Part shown: positions 23,758 to 32,380 of the stretch, piece after piece
Layout of the letters: every line of letters starts with the position of its first letter
How positions within the stretch are numbered: position 1 is the first letter of the stretch
Notes under the pieces: model-generated
Seen by the model: only the letters and a program-made list of their open reading frames with translations
Told to the model about the DNA's origin: nothing
Databases searched by the model: none
Position numbers and translations under genes: made by a program
Assembly: GCF_001421805.1 (NCBI RefSeq)
Contig: NZ_LMLC01000001.1
Location: 620,001-684,000 of the forward strand
DNA: 64,000 nt
DNA from: Sphingomonas sp. Leaf34
GTDB taxonomy: Bacteria > Pseudomonadota > Alphaproteobacteria > Sphingomonadales > Sphingomonadaceae
Direction of reading: 5' to 3'

Positions 23758-24753
23758 TCAGGCGACCGCCGCCAAGCGACGCGGCGTCTCGACGGCACCC
23801 TGCAACGCGCCTTCGTTGGGCGGGCACTTCGCGGTGTCGCCATAGCCATAGAATTGGCCAAGCCCGATGTCGTGACGGACATCGACCAGCGCGCGATGTG
23901 CCTCGACGAAGCGCTGACGCGCGTTGATCATGTCGTACGAGGCCTGCGAAACCAGCTGCAGGGCCGCGGTGCCTGTTCCTACCGGCAGGTTCGCGGCAAC
24001 CCGCTGCTGAAGCAGCGTCGATACGCACGACGCGGCCAGCATCGCCGCTTCGTCGACCGCCGTCTCGGCCTTCAGGAAGATGTCGGTTACCGCATCGGTG
24101 GCATCGCGTCGCTGTTTCAACATCGAAAGTCTCCCCGTTGGCCCCGAGCGTTCGGTGCCGTGTATGGGCGCAGCGCTGATCCGGGTTGCCCGCAACAGCG
24201 TGGTCAACGTCATCGCCATGTTCACGAGCGCCATCGAGGTGATGGCGATCAAGCCCACGAGCCCGACCAGTCGTACCAGCCTGTCGCCGACCGGAACCCG
24301 GTTGCGCGCCATACCCCTCGAACCGCTGCCCTGGGACAATCCCAGGAAGCGGCGAACAAGCCCCCACGGCTCGGTCGCAAAGATCCCTGCCGGTCGGACG
24401 GGGGGATTGGGAACGTCGAATGGTTCGGATGGGAGACGTTCGTATGTCGGCGGCACCGCCGGGGGATGATCCTGAAGGAGGGTATCCCCGCTTTGATTGC
24501 CACCGCCTTGCTCGTGCTGTTGGAGACGGCGCGCAGCTTCGAACCGGGTGCCGACGCCAAGAATCTGGACCGCGCGCTCGATCCGCTTGTCGATTGCCGA
24601 GGGAGACACGTTGAACCGCGCCGCGATTTCCTTCGAATTGTGATGCGTCAGCACCAGCCGCAGACAGGCACGCTGGGCTTCGGTCAACTGCTCGATGCGT
24701 CCTGCGGTCATGCCGCGATGGTAGCGCGAACGCGGCGCCGTTGCACCATTCAC
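23758..24753 (-). CDS. Membrane-tethered LuxR-type HTH protein
   Basis: This 331-residue protein has a LuxR/GerE-type helix-turn-helix at the N-terminus, about residues 23-77, with LTEAQRACLRLVLTHHNSKE, IAARFNVSPSAIDKRI and VQILGVGTRFEAARRL. A Pro-rich linker follows (about 95-125), then one membrane segment at about 159-188 (LVGLVGLIAITSMALVNMAM). The C-terminal region of about 140 residues is probably periplasmic. There is no receiver or autoinducer domain. This is a ToxR-like one-component layout with the HTH inside and the sensor outside. The start could be the ATG at 24753 or 24711. A short inverted repeat (GCCTG-N7-CAGGC) lies about 95 bases upstream. It heads the operon with the small membrane protein and the MarR-like protein. 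Confidence 0.75.
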   Translation of the reverse strand: MNGATAPRSRYHRGMTAGRIEQLTEAQRACLRLVLTHHNSKEIAARFNVSPSAIDKRIERAVQILGVGTRFEAARRLQQHEQGGGNQSGDTLLQDHPPAVPPTYERLPSEPFDVPNPPVRPAGIFATEPWGLVRRFLGLSQGSGSRGMARNRVPVGDRLVRLVGLVGLIAITSMALVNMAMTLTTLLRATRISAAPIHGTERSGPTGRLSMLKQRRDATDAVTDIFLKAETAVDEAAMLAASCVSTLLQQRVAANLPVGTGTAALQLVSQASYDMINARQRFVEAHRALVDVRHDIGLGQFYGYGDTAKCPPNEGALQGAVETPRRLAAVA

Positions 24754-24834
24754 GTGCGTCAGGACAGGGTTTCCAAGCCGCGGCGGCGCAACGCGTTGAA
24801 AGTGCGAGAAAGCCTTGATGGCCGACTCGCTGGC

Positions 24835-25065
24835 CTAGCCCGATCGCCTGCCAATGACAGGCAATTGGGGGCACCTAGAATGTTTAGTACAGAGGCTCAC
24901 GTCGGCGAAACGCATCGTCCGCCCGCCGATACGGGTGGCGAAGTCGGCGCCGTCGAGCGTCGTTTCGAGAGGTATCGGGAGATTAGCGGGCATGCGGGCA
25001 GGCCCCTCATTCCAGCGGGCGATCAGGGCATCTTCGAACTCGGCCTTGGCGCCACCGAATCCCAT
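24835..25065 (-). CDS. Possible small or remnant hypothetical gene upstream of the LuxR-type gene
   Basis: This is an uncertain reading frame of 76 codons from the ATG at 25065. The open frame continues upstream without a good start. Third-position GC is high in this frame (for example GFGGAKAEFEDALIARW, PLETTLDGADFATRIGGR), which suggests present or former coding. No family is recognised and no ribosome site is clear. The last residues lie over an inverted repeat at 24846-24862. It could be a gene fragment. The surrounding 571-base stretch (24754-25324) otherwise holds only two hairpins behind groEL. Confidence 0.25.
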   Translation of the reverse strand: MGFGGAKAEFEDALIARWNEGPARMPANLPIPLETTLDGADFATRIGGRTMRFADVSLCTKHSRCPQLPVIGRRSG

Positions 25066-25158
25066 ATCGAGGACGTCATCGACTTCGGCGCGGCGGCGGG
25101 CGGGATCGACGCGGACTGCGGTCGTGCGTGGATGGTTATTTCTATCACGTGGACAGAC

Positions 25159-25188
25159 AAAGGGCCGGGGATTGCTCCCCGGCCCTTT
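25159..25188 (-). terminator. Strong hairpin, likely groEL terminator
   Basis: This is a perfect 12-bp stem, AAAGGGCCGGGG / CCCCGGCCCTTT, with a 6-base loop, 137 bases past the groEL stop. A T run is short (TTTG on the minus strand). A second 10-bp hairpin (CCGGGGCAGC / GCTGCCCCGG, loop CTTC) at 25294-25317 sits right after the groEL stop. Confidence 0.6.
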
Positions 25189-25324
25189 GCCTTGGTCGTC
25201 TTGGTCGGAACGGAGGACCGGCAAAGCCGGCGCGTTCGTCGGACGGGACTGGTAGCCATGCCACCAGCCCGCCGGCCGTTCTGATTTTCTTGTCCGGGGC
25301 AGCCTTCGCTGCCCCGGTCGAAGA

Positions 25325-27052
<1,728 letters not shown>

Positions 27053-27091
27053 TCACGTCAGCAAAGGCCGACGATCGCGAGACCGTCGGGG

Positions 27092-27379
27092 TCAGCCGAC
27101 GATGCCGAGAATGTCCGATTCCTTCATGATGAGGAGATCCTCACCGTCGACCTTGACCTCGGTGCCCGACCACTTGCCGAACAGAACCTTGTCGCCGGCC
27201 TTGACGTCGAGCGGGGTGATCGTGCCGTTCTCGGCGCGGGTCCCGGTGCCGACGGCGACGACTTCGCCTTCCTGCGGCTTTTCCTTGGCGGTGTCGGGGA
27301 TGATGATGCCGCCAGCCGTCTTCTCTTCGGCTTCGAGGCGCTTCACCAGCACGCGATCATGCAACGGACGAAAGTTCAT
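27092..27379 (-). CDS. groES: Co-chaperonin GroES (Hsp10)
   Basis: This is the heptameric lid of the GroEL chaperonin. The 95-residue protein starts [20 protein letters not shown], and the mobile loop region is [19 protein letters not shown]. The end ([16 protein letters not shown]) is typical. The ATG at 27379 was chosen over one three codons upstream because the AGGA ribosome site is then about 10 bases away instead of 1. It is the first gene of the groES-groEL operon, preceded by a CIRCE operator and a promoter. Confidence 0.98.
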   Translation of the reverse strand: MNFRPLHDRVLVKRLEAEEKTAGGIIIPDTAKEKPQEGEVVAVGTGTRAENGTITPLDVKAGDKVLFGKWSGTEVKVDGEDLLIMKESDILGIVG

Positions 27380-27413
27380 GGGGTCCATGTCCTTTTGGGA
27401 TTGTGACAGATTT

Positions 27414-27440
27414 CTGGCACTCAGGGATCCCGAGTGCCAA
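27414..27440 (-). promoter_or_regulatory. CIRCE operator (HrcA binding site)
   Basis: On the minus strand the site reads TTGGCACTC, nine bases, then GAGTGCCAG, a near-perfect match to the CIRCE consensus TTAGCACTC-N9-GAGTGCTAA. It lies 34 bases upstream of the groES start. In other bacteria HrcA binds this element and represses groESL until heat shock. No hrcA gene is in the window. Confidence 0.93.
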
Positions 27441-27447
27441 CACCCGG

Positions 27448-27476
27448 CATATGTGGACGCCCGGGCGACATGTCAA
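27448..27476 (-). promoter_or_regulatory. groESL promoter
   Basis: TTGACA (27476-27471) and CATATG (27453-27448) are separated by 17 bases on the minus strand. Transcription would start close to the upstream edge of CIRCE, the usual arrangement for HrcA repression. Confidence 0.65.
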
Positions 27477-27612
27477 AGGTTCCGCCGCGGAAATTTTTTC
27501 CGACTGGCGTGGTATTCGGGCACCGTGGCTGAAGAGCGGGTGCGCGCAGTGACAACGCCGACGTTGGTAGCACGGATACCGAAAAACGCCTCGCCGCCCG
27601 CGCCAATACGCC

Positions 27613-27706
27613 GTCATCCTCGCGAACGCGGGAATCGATACGGGCGGGCGTCACGATAGGAGCGCCGACGTTCGAGTCTATGGGTCCCCGCGTCCGCGGG
27701 GATGAC
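27613..27706. repeat. Intergenic palindrome, family A/B-like variant
   Basis: This 94-bp element has ends GTCATCCTCGCGAACGCGGG and CCCCGCGTCCGCGGGGATGAC. It lies between the groESL promoter and sppA, in a gap of about 425 bases that otherwise holds CIRCE and the promoter. Confidence 0.75.
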
Positions 27707-27804
27707 GGGGTGGGGTGGAGTGGGGCCGCGCGACGACGCCCCCTGTGTTGGCCTCGTAACACAGGCCATTTACGAAGCCCCACGCTTGCTCTAGCTCTCG
27801 TCCC

Positions 27805-29751
27805 ATGACCGATACAGCTGCGCCGTCCTACGCCCCCTCCTACACCGATCCGGCCCGCCCCCCGCGGCGGAAGTGGCGGCTGGTGCGCGGGGTGTGGAAG
27901 CTGCTCGTCGCGATCAAGGACGCGCTCGTCCTGCTCGCGATGCTGCTGTTCTTCGGCCTGATCTTCGCGGCGCTCAACGCGCGGCCGGGGACCAAGGCGA
28001 TCAAGGATGGCGCGCTGGTGCTCGACCTGAACGGGTCGATCGTCGAGCAGCCCGAGGAGCAGGCCGCGTTCGCCGCGCTGTCGGGGCAGAGCACGACTCG
28101 CCAGTTCCGGCTGCGCGACGTCGTGCGCGCGATCGACACCGCACGCACCGATGGCCGCGTGAAGGTCTTGGTACTCGATCTCGACAGCTTTGGCGGAGCA
28201 TATCCCGCGGCACTCGGCGAGGTCGGCGACGCACTCGCGCGCGTGCGTGCGAGTGGCAAGCCGGTGCTCGCCTATGCGACCGCCTACACCGATGGCGGCT
28301 ATCGCCTCGCCGCGAATGCGAGCGAGGTGTGGGTCAACCCGATGGGCGGCACGATCTTCATGGGCCCGGGCGGCAACCAGCTCTACTATAAGGGCCTGAT
28401 CGACAAGCTGGGCGTCAACGCGCACGTCTACCGGGTCGGCCGCTACAAGTCGTTCGTCGAGCCGTACACGCGCGCCGACCAGAGCGAGGACGCGAAGGCG
28501 GCGAGCACCGCTTTGTACGGGACTTTGTTCTCGCAGTGGCGCGAGGCCGTCGCGAAGGCACGCCCCAAGGCGCAGATCGCGCAGTTCATGAGCGCACCGG
28601 ACAAGGTGATCATCGGCGCCAACGGCAACATCGCGCAGGCCAATCTGCGCGCGGGGATCGTCGACAAGCTCGGCGACCGGACCGCCTTCGGCCGGCGCGT
28701 CGCGCAGATCGCCGGGTCCGACGACAAGAAGCCTGCGGGGAATTACAACAGCATCACCTACGACACCTGGGTGAAGGCCAACCCGCTACCGACCGGCGGC
28801 GACCCGATCGGCGTGCTGACGATCGCCGGTGAGATCGTCGACGGCGAGAGCGGCCCTGGCAAGGCGGCGGGCAAGACGATCGAGAAGGCAGTCCTCGACG
28901 GGCTCGCCAAGAAGACGCTGAAGGCGTTGGTCGTGCGCGTCGATTCGCCGGGTGGATCGGTGCTGGCGTCCGAGCAGATCCGGCTCGCCATCCTCGAGGC
29001 CAAGCGCCAGAAGCTGCCGATCGTCGTGTCGATGGGCGGCCTGGCGGCAAGCGGCGGCTACTGGGTGTCGACGCCGGCCGACGTGATCTTTGCCGAACCC
29101 GGCACGATCACCGGCTCGATCGGCATCTTCGGCGTCGTGCCCACGTTCGAGAACGCGCTCGCCAAGATCGGCGTGACGAGCGACGGCGTGAAGACCACGC
29201 CGCTGTCGGGCCAGCCCGACATCACCGGCGGGACGACGCCGATGTTCGACGCGATCGCGCAGGCCGGCATCGAGAACGGCTACCGCGCGTTCGTCAGCCG
29301 GGTCGCCGCGTCGCGCAAGATGACTCCTGCGCGCGTCGACGCGATCGGCCAGGGACGCGTCTGGGATGGCGGCACCGCGCGGCAGATCGGGCTGGTCGAC
29401 CGGTTCGGCACGCTTAAGGACGCGATCGATGAGGCCGCCAAGCGCGCCAAGCTCGATCCGGCCAAGGTGCATGCGGAGTATCTTGAGAAGAAGCCGGGCT
29501 TTCTCGCGACGATCGCGCAGGATTTTGGCAATGACGGCAGCGATGACGATGCGGGCGGCGGCGATGCGTTCGCGCATGTCGCGGCGGACCGCCGCCAGAT
29601 GCTCGCGCGCGCGGTTGGCGACATGAAGCGGCTGGCGACGTCGGGTTCGGTCCAGGCGCGCTGCCTGGAGTGCGGCGGGATGGGGCCGACGACCGCGGGC
29701 TTCGGGGATGCCAGGCTGCTCGACCTGTTGCTGGCTCGGATCGGGTTCTGA
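27805..29751 (+). CDS. sppA: Signal peptide peptidase SppA, long (67 kDa) type
   Basis: This is a membrane-anchored Ser-Lys protease that degrades cleaved signal peptides. The 648-residue protein is the double-domain E. coli type. It has an N-terminal cytoplasmic segment, one membrane span (about 36-57, KDALVLLAMLLFFGLIFAAL) and two tandem peptidase S49 domains. The catalytic lysine is Lys215 in YRVGRYKSFVEPYTR and the serine is Ser416 in GGLAASGGYWVS, equivalent to Lys209 and Ser409 of E. coli. The C-terminus extends past the fold with an Asp/Gly-rich linker and a RCLECGG motif near residue 622, which is not part of the core family. The stop overlaps the start of the GNAT gene by one base. 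Confidence 0.95.
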   Translation: MTDTAAPSYAPSYTDPARPPRRKWRLVRGVWKLLVAIKDALVLLAMLLFFGLIFAALNARPGTKAIKDGALVLDLNGSIVEQPEEQAAFAALSGQSTTRQFRLRDVVRAIDTARTDGRVKVLVLDLDSFGGAYPAALGEVGDALARVRASGKPVLAYATAYTDGGYRLAANASEVWVNPMGGTIFMGPGGNQLYYKGLIDKLGVNAHVYRVGRYKSFVEPYTRADQSEDAKAASTALYGTLFSQWREAVAKARPKAQIAQFMSAPDKVIIGANGNIAQANLRAGIVDKLGDRTAFGRRVAQIAGSDDKKPAGNYNSITYDTWVKANPLPTGGDPIGVLTIAGEIVDGESGPGKAAGKTIEKAVLDGLAKKTLKALVVRVDSPGGSVLASEQIRLAILEAKRQKLPIVVSMGGLAASGGYWVSTPADVIFAEPGTITGSIGIFGVVPTFENALAKIGVTSDGVKTTPLSGQPDITGGTTPMFDAIAQAGIENGYRAFVSRVAASRKMTPARVDAIGQGRVWDGGTARQIGLVDRFGTLKDAIDEAAKRAKLDPAKVHAEYLEKKPGFLATIAQDFGNDGSDDDAGGGDAFAHVAADRRQMLARAVGDMKRLATSGSVQARCLECGGMGPTTAGFGDARLLDLLLARIGF

Positions 29752-30335
29752 TGGTCGCCGCCTCTGCCAACGGGGGCGGCATCGTCATTCGCGCCGCGGT
29801 TCCCGAGGATGCGGCGTCGATCGCGGCGATCTATGCGCCGCACGTGCTGGTCGGCACCGTGTCGTTCGAGACCGACCCGCCCGATGCACGACAGATGCGC
29901 GCTCGGATGGCGGCATCGGACGGGCTGTACCCGTGGCTGGTCGCAACGATCGGCGCCGAGGGCGGCCTGCTGGCCTATGCCTATGCCGCGCCGTTTCACA
30001 AGCGCGAGGCGTACCGGTTCGCGTGCGAGACCACGGTCTATGTCGCGGACGCGGCGCAGCGCCAGGGTGCGGGGCGGCTATTGTACGAGGCGCTGATCGA
30101 TACGCTGCGCGCGCAGGGCTTCACGCAGGCGATCGGCGCGATCGCGCTACCCAATGACTCATCGATCAAGCTGCACGAGGCGGTCGGGTTCCGGCGCGCG
30201 GGCGTGTACCGCGAGGTTGGGTACAAGAATGGCCGGTGGATCGATGTGGGTCATTGGCAATGCCAGCTGAATGACCCCGCGGTGCCGCCGGTCGAGCCGC
30301 GGCGCTTTGCGGATGTCGGCGTGGTGCGGGGGTGA
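29751..30335 (+). CDS. GNAT N-acetyltransferase, phosphinothricin acetyltransferase type
   Basis: This acetyl-CoA-dependent GNAT enzyme has 194 residues. Its architecture matches the phosphinothricin (PAT/Bar)-like subgroup: IRAAVPEDAASIAAIYAPHV at the start, SFETDPPDARQMRARM, and PWLVATIGAEGGLLAYAYAAPF. The acetyl-CoA loop is DAAQRQGAGRLLYEALI, and GFTQAIGAIALPNDSSIKLHE is followed by a late VGYKNGRWIDVGHWQ. Many such genes acetylate methionine sulfoximine or related compounds, so herbicide resistance should not be assumed. The ATG at 29751 overlaps the sppA stop (TGATG), so it is coupled to sppA. Confidence 0.88.
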   Translation: MVAASANGGGIVIRAAVPEDAASIAAIYAPHVLVGTVSFETDPPDARQMRARMAASDGLYPWLVATIGAEGGLLAYAYAAPFHKREAYRFACETTVYVADAAQRQGAGRLLYEALIDTLRAQGFTQAIGAIALPNDSSIKLHEAVGFRRAGVYREVGYKNGRWIDVGHWQCQLNDPAVPPVEPRRFADVGVVRG

Positions 30336-30377
30336 TTCCTTCGCCCGTGCTTCAGGCGCTCGCAAACTCCTGCCCCA

Positions 30378-30474
30378 CCCCGGCGAAGGCCGGGGCCCAA
30401 CTGGAAAGGTTGGAGTAACGGATCGCTACGCACATCAGCGACGTCCCCCATTTGGGCCCCGGCCTTCGCCGGGG
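30378..30474. repeat. Intergenic palindrome, family C
   Basis: This 97-bp copy runs from CCCCGGCGAAGGCCGGGGCC to GGCCCCGGCCTTCGCCGGGG. It is the first of two repeats in the 275-base gap between the GNAT and TRIC-type genes, which are convergent. Confidence 0.92.
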
Positions 30475-30529
30475 TGGGGGTATGTGCGGGGGGCGATTGC
30501 GTGCGGGGCGATACCCCCTGCCCCTCCTT

Positions 30530-30580
30530 GTTCTCCCGCGAAGGCGGGAGCCCGGACTGGGTCCCCGCCTTCGCGGGGAC
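30530..30580. repeat. Intergenic palindrome, family F
   Basis: This compact element combines TTCTCCCGCGAAGGCGGGAG and GTCCCCGCCTTCGCGGGGAC. It ends about 30 bases before the TRIC-type gene stop. Confidence 0.88.
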
Positions 30581-30610
30581 ACATGCTGCTAGCGCTGGAA
30601 GCTGGCTGCG

Positions 30611-31264
30611 TTAGCGACGCCCACCATAGGCCGGCAGCGCGAGGTGGAAGCGGATCGCGGCGGCGCGGAGTGTGAAGCCCGCGCTGGCGGCGATGACTGC
30701 GGCCCAGGACAGGGGCATACCGAGCAACACCAGCCCCACATAACTCGCCGACGCCAGCGCCGCCGCGGTCACGTACAGCTCGGGCCGCATCAGGATCGAG
30801 GGTTCACCCGCCAGCACGTCGCGGATGATACCGCCGACGCACGCGGTCATCACGCCCATCAGCGCCGCGGGCACGGGCGGCACGCCGTAGCCGAGCGCCT
30901 TTGCCGCGCCGTAGACCGCGTAGGCCGCCAGCCCGACCGCGTCGAACCAGCCCAGCGCCTCGCCCTTCCACCAGCGTTCGGGCGTCACCCAGATCAGCAG
31001 CGCCATGCCCAGGCACACGGTCGCCGCGCGCGCGTCGTGCACCCAGAAGACCGGCGCGCCGATCAGCAGGTCGCGCACCGTGCCGCCACCGACGCCGGTG
31101 ATGAGCCCGAAGAACACGAGCGTCACGAACGTCTGCCCCCGCTTGGCCGCCGCCAGCGCGCCCGACGCGGCGAACACCGCGAGGCCGGCCAGGTCGAACC
31201 AGGGCGCCGCGACCGGCAGGAGCTGGGCGGGCAGGATCTCGACGGGCAGTGGGACGGGCAACAT
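30611..31264 (-). CDS. Trimeric intracellular cation channel family protein (UPF0126, YicG-like)
   Basis: This 217-residue membrane protein of the bacterial TRIC family has seven hydrophobic segments. The two-fold internal repeat is visible from the paired motifs GVGGGTVRDLLIG (about 57-69) and ACVGGIIRDVLAGEPS (about 143-158). The conserved Gly-Gly-x-x-Arg-Asp elements belong to the ion pathway or lipid site of TRIC channels. Bacterial homologues conduct K+ or transport small cations, and the physiological role is uncertain. The ATG at 31264 was preferred over one 13 codons upstream because homologues start close to the first hydrophobic segment, but the longer form is possible. Confidence 0.9.
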   Translation of the reverse strand: MLPVPLPVEILPAQLLPVAAPWFDLAGLAVFAASGALAAAKRGQTFVTLVFFGLITGVGGGTVRDLLIGAPVFWVHDARAATVCLGMALLIWVTPERWWKGEALGWFDAVGLAAYAVYGAAKALGYGVPPVPAALMGVMTACVGGIIRDVLAGEPSILMRPELYVTAAALASASYVGLVLLGMPLSWAAVIAASAGFTLRAAAIRFHLALPAYGGRR

Positions 31265-31338
31265 CGGGCCGGCGTAACCGCCCCGCCCTACAGCGTAAAG
31301 CACAAGCCTCGACCCGGCTCGCCAACCCTGAACGAAGA

Positions 31339-31390
31339 TGAACGGGGTGTTGTTTTTGGTTCATGCAACCGGCGGTATAGTCACGTCGTT
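31339..31390 (+). promoter_or_regulatory. EcfG-like promoter plus shared 29-base box upstream of the first glycine-zipper gene
   Basis: A 29-base box at 31341-31369 is shared (24 of 29 identical by eye) with one at 32304-32332 ahead of the related downstream gene. It contains the inverted repeat TGAAC-N15-GTTCA. Its last five bases GCAAC (31365-31369) are followed after 17 bases by CGTT (31387-31390), resembling the EcfG general-stress promoter GGAAC-N16/17-CGTT with one mismatch. The gene starts 35 bases further on. Confidence 0.6.
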
Positions 31391-31424
31391 ACACCAGCAG
31401 ATCAATTCACTAGGGAGTTCAATC

Positions 31425-31730
31425 ATGCGTAAACTCATTCTCGCTCTTGGCTGCAGCGCCATGGTCCTGCCGACCGTCCTGATCCCGGTTTCGGCCGCAG
31501 ACGCGCGTGATCGTCGCGAATGGCGTGGCCGTGACGGCCGCGTCTATTGCAAGAAGAGCAACGGCACGACCGGCACGATCATCGGCGGCGTCGGCGGCGC
31601 GCTCCTCGGCCGCACGGTCGACACGCGCGGCGACCGTACGGTCGGCACGCTGGGTGGCGCGGTCCTCGGCGGTCTCGCCGGTCGCGCGATCGACAAGGGC
31701 ACGAGCAACAACAATCGTCGTTGCCGCTAA
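31425..31730 (+). CDS. Exported glycine-zipper 2TM-type protein
   Basis: This 101-residue protein has a Sec signal peptide (KLILALGCSAMVLPTVLIPV, processing near residues 24-28). A short basic linker contains GRVYCKKSNGTTG, then a glycine-zipper double hydrophobic region (TIIGGVGGALLGRTVD and TVGTLGGAVLGGLAGRAID). It ends NRRCR. Such domains (Rick_17kDa_Anti/Gly-zipper_2TM type) are envelope proteins. The C-terminal module matches that of the protein at 32381-32977, so the two are paralogues flanking osmC. AGGGAG upstream supports the ATG. It has an EcfG-like promoter and its own terminator. Confidence 0.85.
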   Translation: MRKLILALGCSAMVLPTVLIPVSAADARDRREWRGRDGRVYCKKSNGTTGTIIGGVGGALLGRTVDTRGDRTVGTLGGAVLGGLAGRAIDKGTSNNNRRCR

Positions 31731-31792
31731 GACGCCACTGACTGTCAGCGGCGAAATCGATGCCGCTAATTCGGTCGTCATGCGTTGGAGGA

Positions 31793-31825
31793 GGGCGTCG
31801 TGGGAAACCGCGGCGCCCTTTTTCT
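31793..31825 (+). terminator. Intrinsic terminator between the glycine-zipper gene and osmC
   Basis: The 11-bp stem GGGCGTCGTGG / CCGCGGCGCCC includes two G.T pairs. The loop is GAAA and five T follow at once. It ends only 20 bases upstream of the osmC start, so it either separates the two genes or acts as an attenuator for osmC. Confidence 0.85.
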
Positions 31826-31844
31826 TAATCATACGAAGGATCAC

Positions 31845-32273
31845 ATGATGACCACACGCAGCGGTTCGGCAAAGTATGAAGGCCTTGGCAAGAGCGGCAA
31901 GGGTCATGTCTCGACGCAGTCGGGCGTGCTCTCGGACAGCCCCTACGGCTTCAACACGCGGTTCGAGAACGAGCCGGGCACAAACCCCGAGGAACTGATC
32001 GCGGCGGCGCATGCGAGCTGCTTCACGATGGCGCTGAGCTTTGCGCTCGCGGGCAAGGGCTATGAGGCGGGCACGCTCGAGACCTCGGCGAAGGTGACGC
32101 TCGACAAGGATGGCGACGGCTTCAAGATCACCAAGTCCGCCCTCACGCTGAACGCCAAGGTCGAGGGTATCTCGAAGGACGAGTTCGAGGCGATCGCTGC
32201 CGATGCCAAGGCGAACTGCCCGGTGTCTAAGGTACTCAATGCTGACATCACGCTCGATCATAACCTCGCCTGA
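31845..32273 (+). CDS. OsmC/Ohr family peroxiredoxin-like protein
   Basis: This thiol-dependent peroxidase of the OsmC family reduces organic hydroperoxides and is commonly stress-induced. The 142-residue protein has the two conserved redox cysteines: one in AAAHASCFTMALSFAL (about Cys53-56) and one in ADAKANCPVSKVL (about Cys124-127). It also shows the VSTQSGVLSDSPYGF start typical of OsmC rather than Ohr. Adjacent ATGs at 31845 and 31848 are both possible, and the second has better spacing to AAGGA. The terminator just upstream leaves almost no room for an independent promoter, so read-through from the preceding stress gene is likely. Confidence 0.92.
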   Translation: MMTTRSGSAKYEGLGKSGKGHVSTQSGVLSDSPYGFNTRFENEPGTNPEELIAAAHASCFTMALSFALAGKGYEAGTLETSAKVTLDKDGDGFKITKSALTLNAKVEGISKDEFEAIAADAKANCPVSKVLNADITLDHNLA

Positions 32274-32300
32274 TTTCAATGGTGTAAGTCTTTCGGCCGG

Positions 32301-32352
32301 CTGAACGCGGTGTAGTTTGCGGTTCACGCAACTCCCGCTTCGGCCGGCCGTT
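32301..32352 (+). promoter_or_regulatory. EcfG-like promoter plus shared 29-base box upstream of the second glycine-zipper gene
   Basis: This is the second copy of the box (32304-32332), again with TGAAC-N15-GTTCA and GCAAC at its end (32328-32332). CGTT follows after 16 bases (32349-32352), 29 bases before the start codon. Conservation of box, spacing and position at both genes supports a regulatory role. Confidence 0.6.
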
Positions 32353-32380
32353 CTCTGCGCATCGAAGCAGGAGACGAACA

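Noticed and set aside
23854..25284. A 476-codon plus-strand frame opposite the LuxR-type regulator
   Set aside because: The minus-strand gene has an HTH and a membrane segment, and the plus frame is Arg/Gly-rich with no recognisable features and runs through a hairpin.
29751..30335. Herbicide (phosphinothricin) resistance function for the GNAT
   Set aside because: Family resemblance alone does not support it, since many PAT-like enzymes act on other amino-acid analogues.
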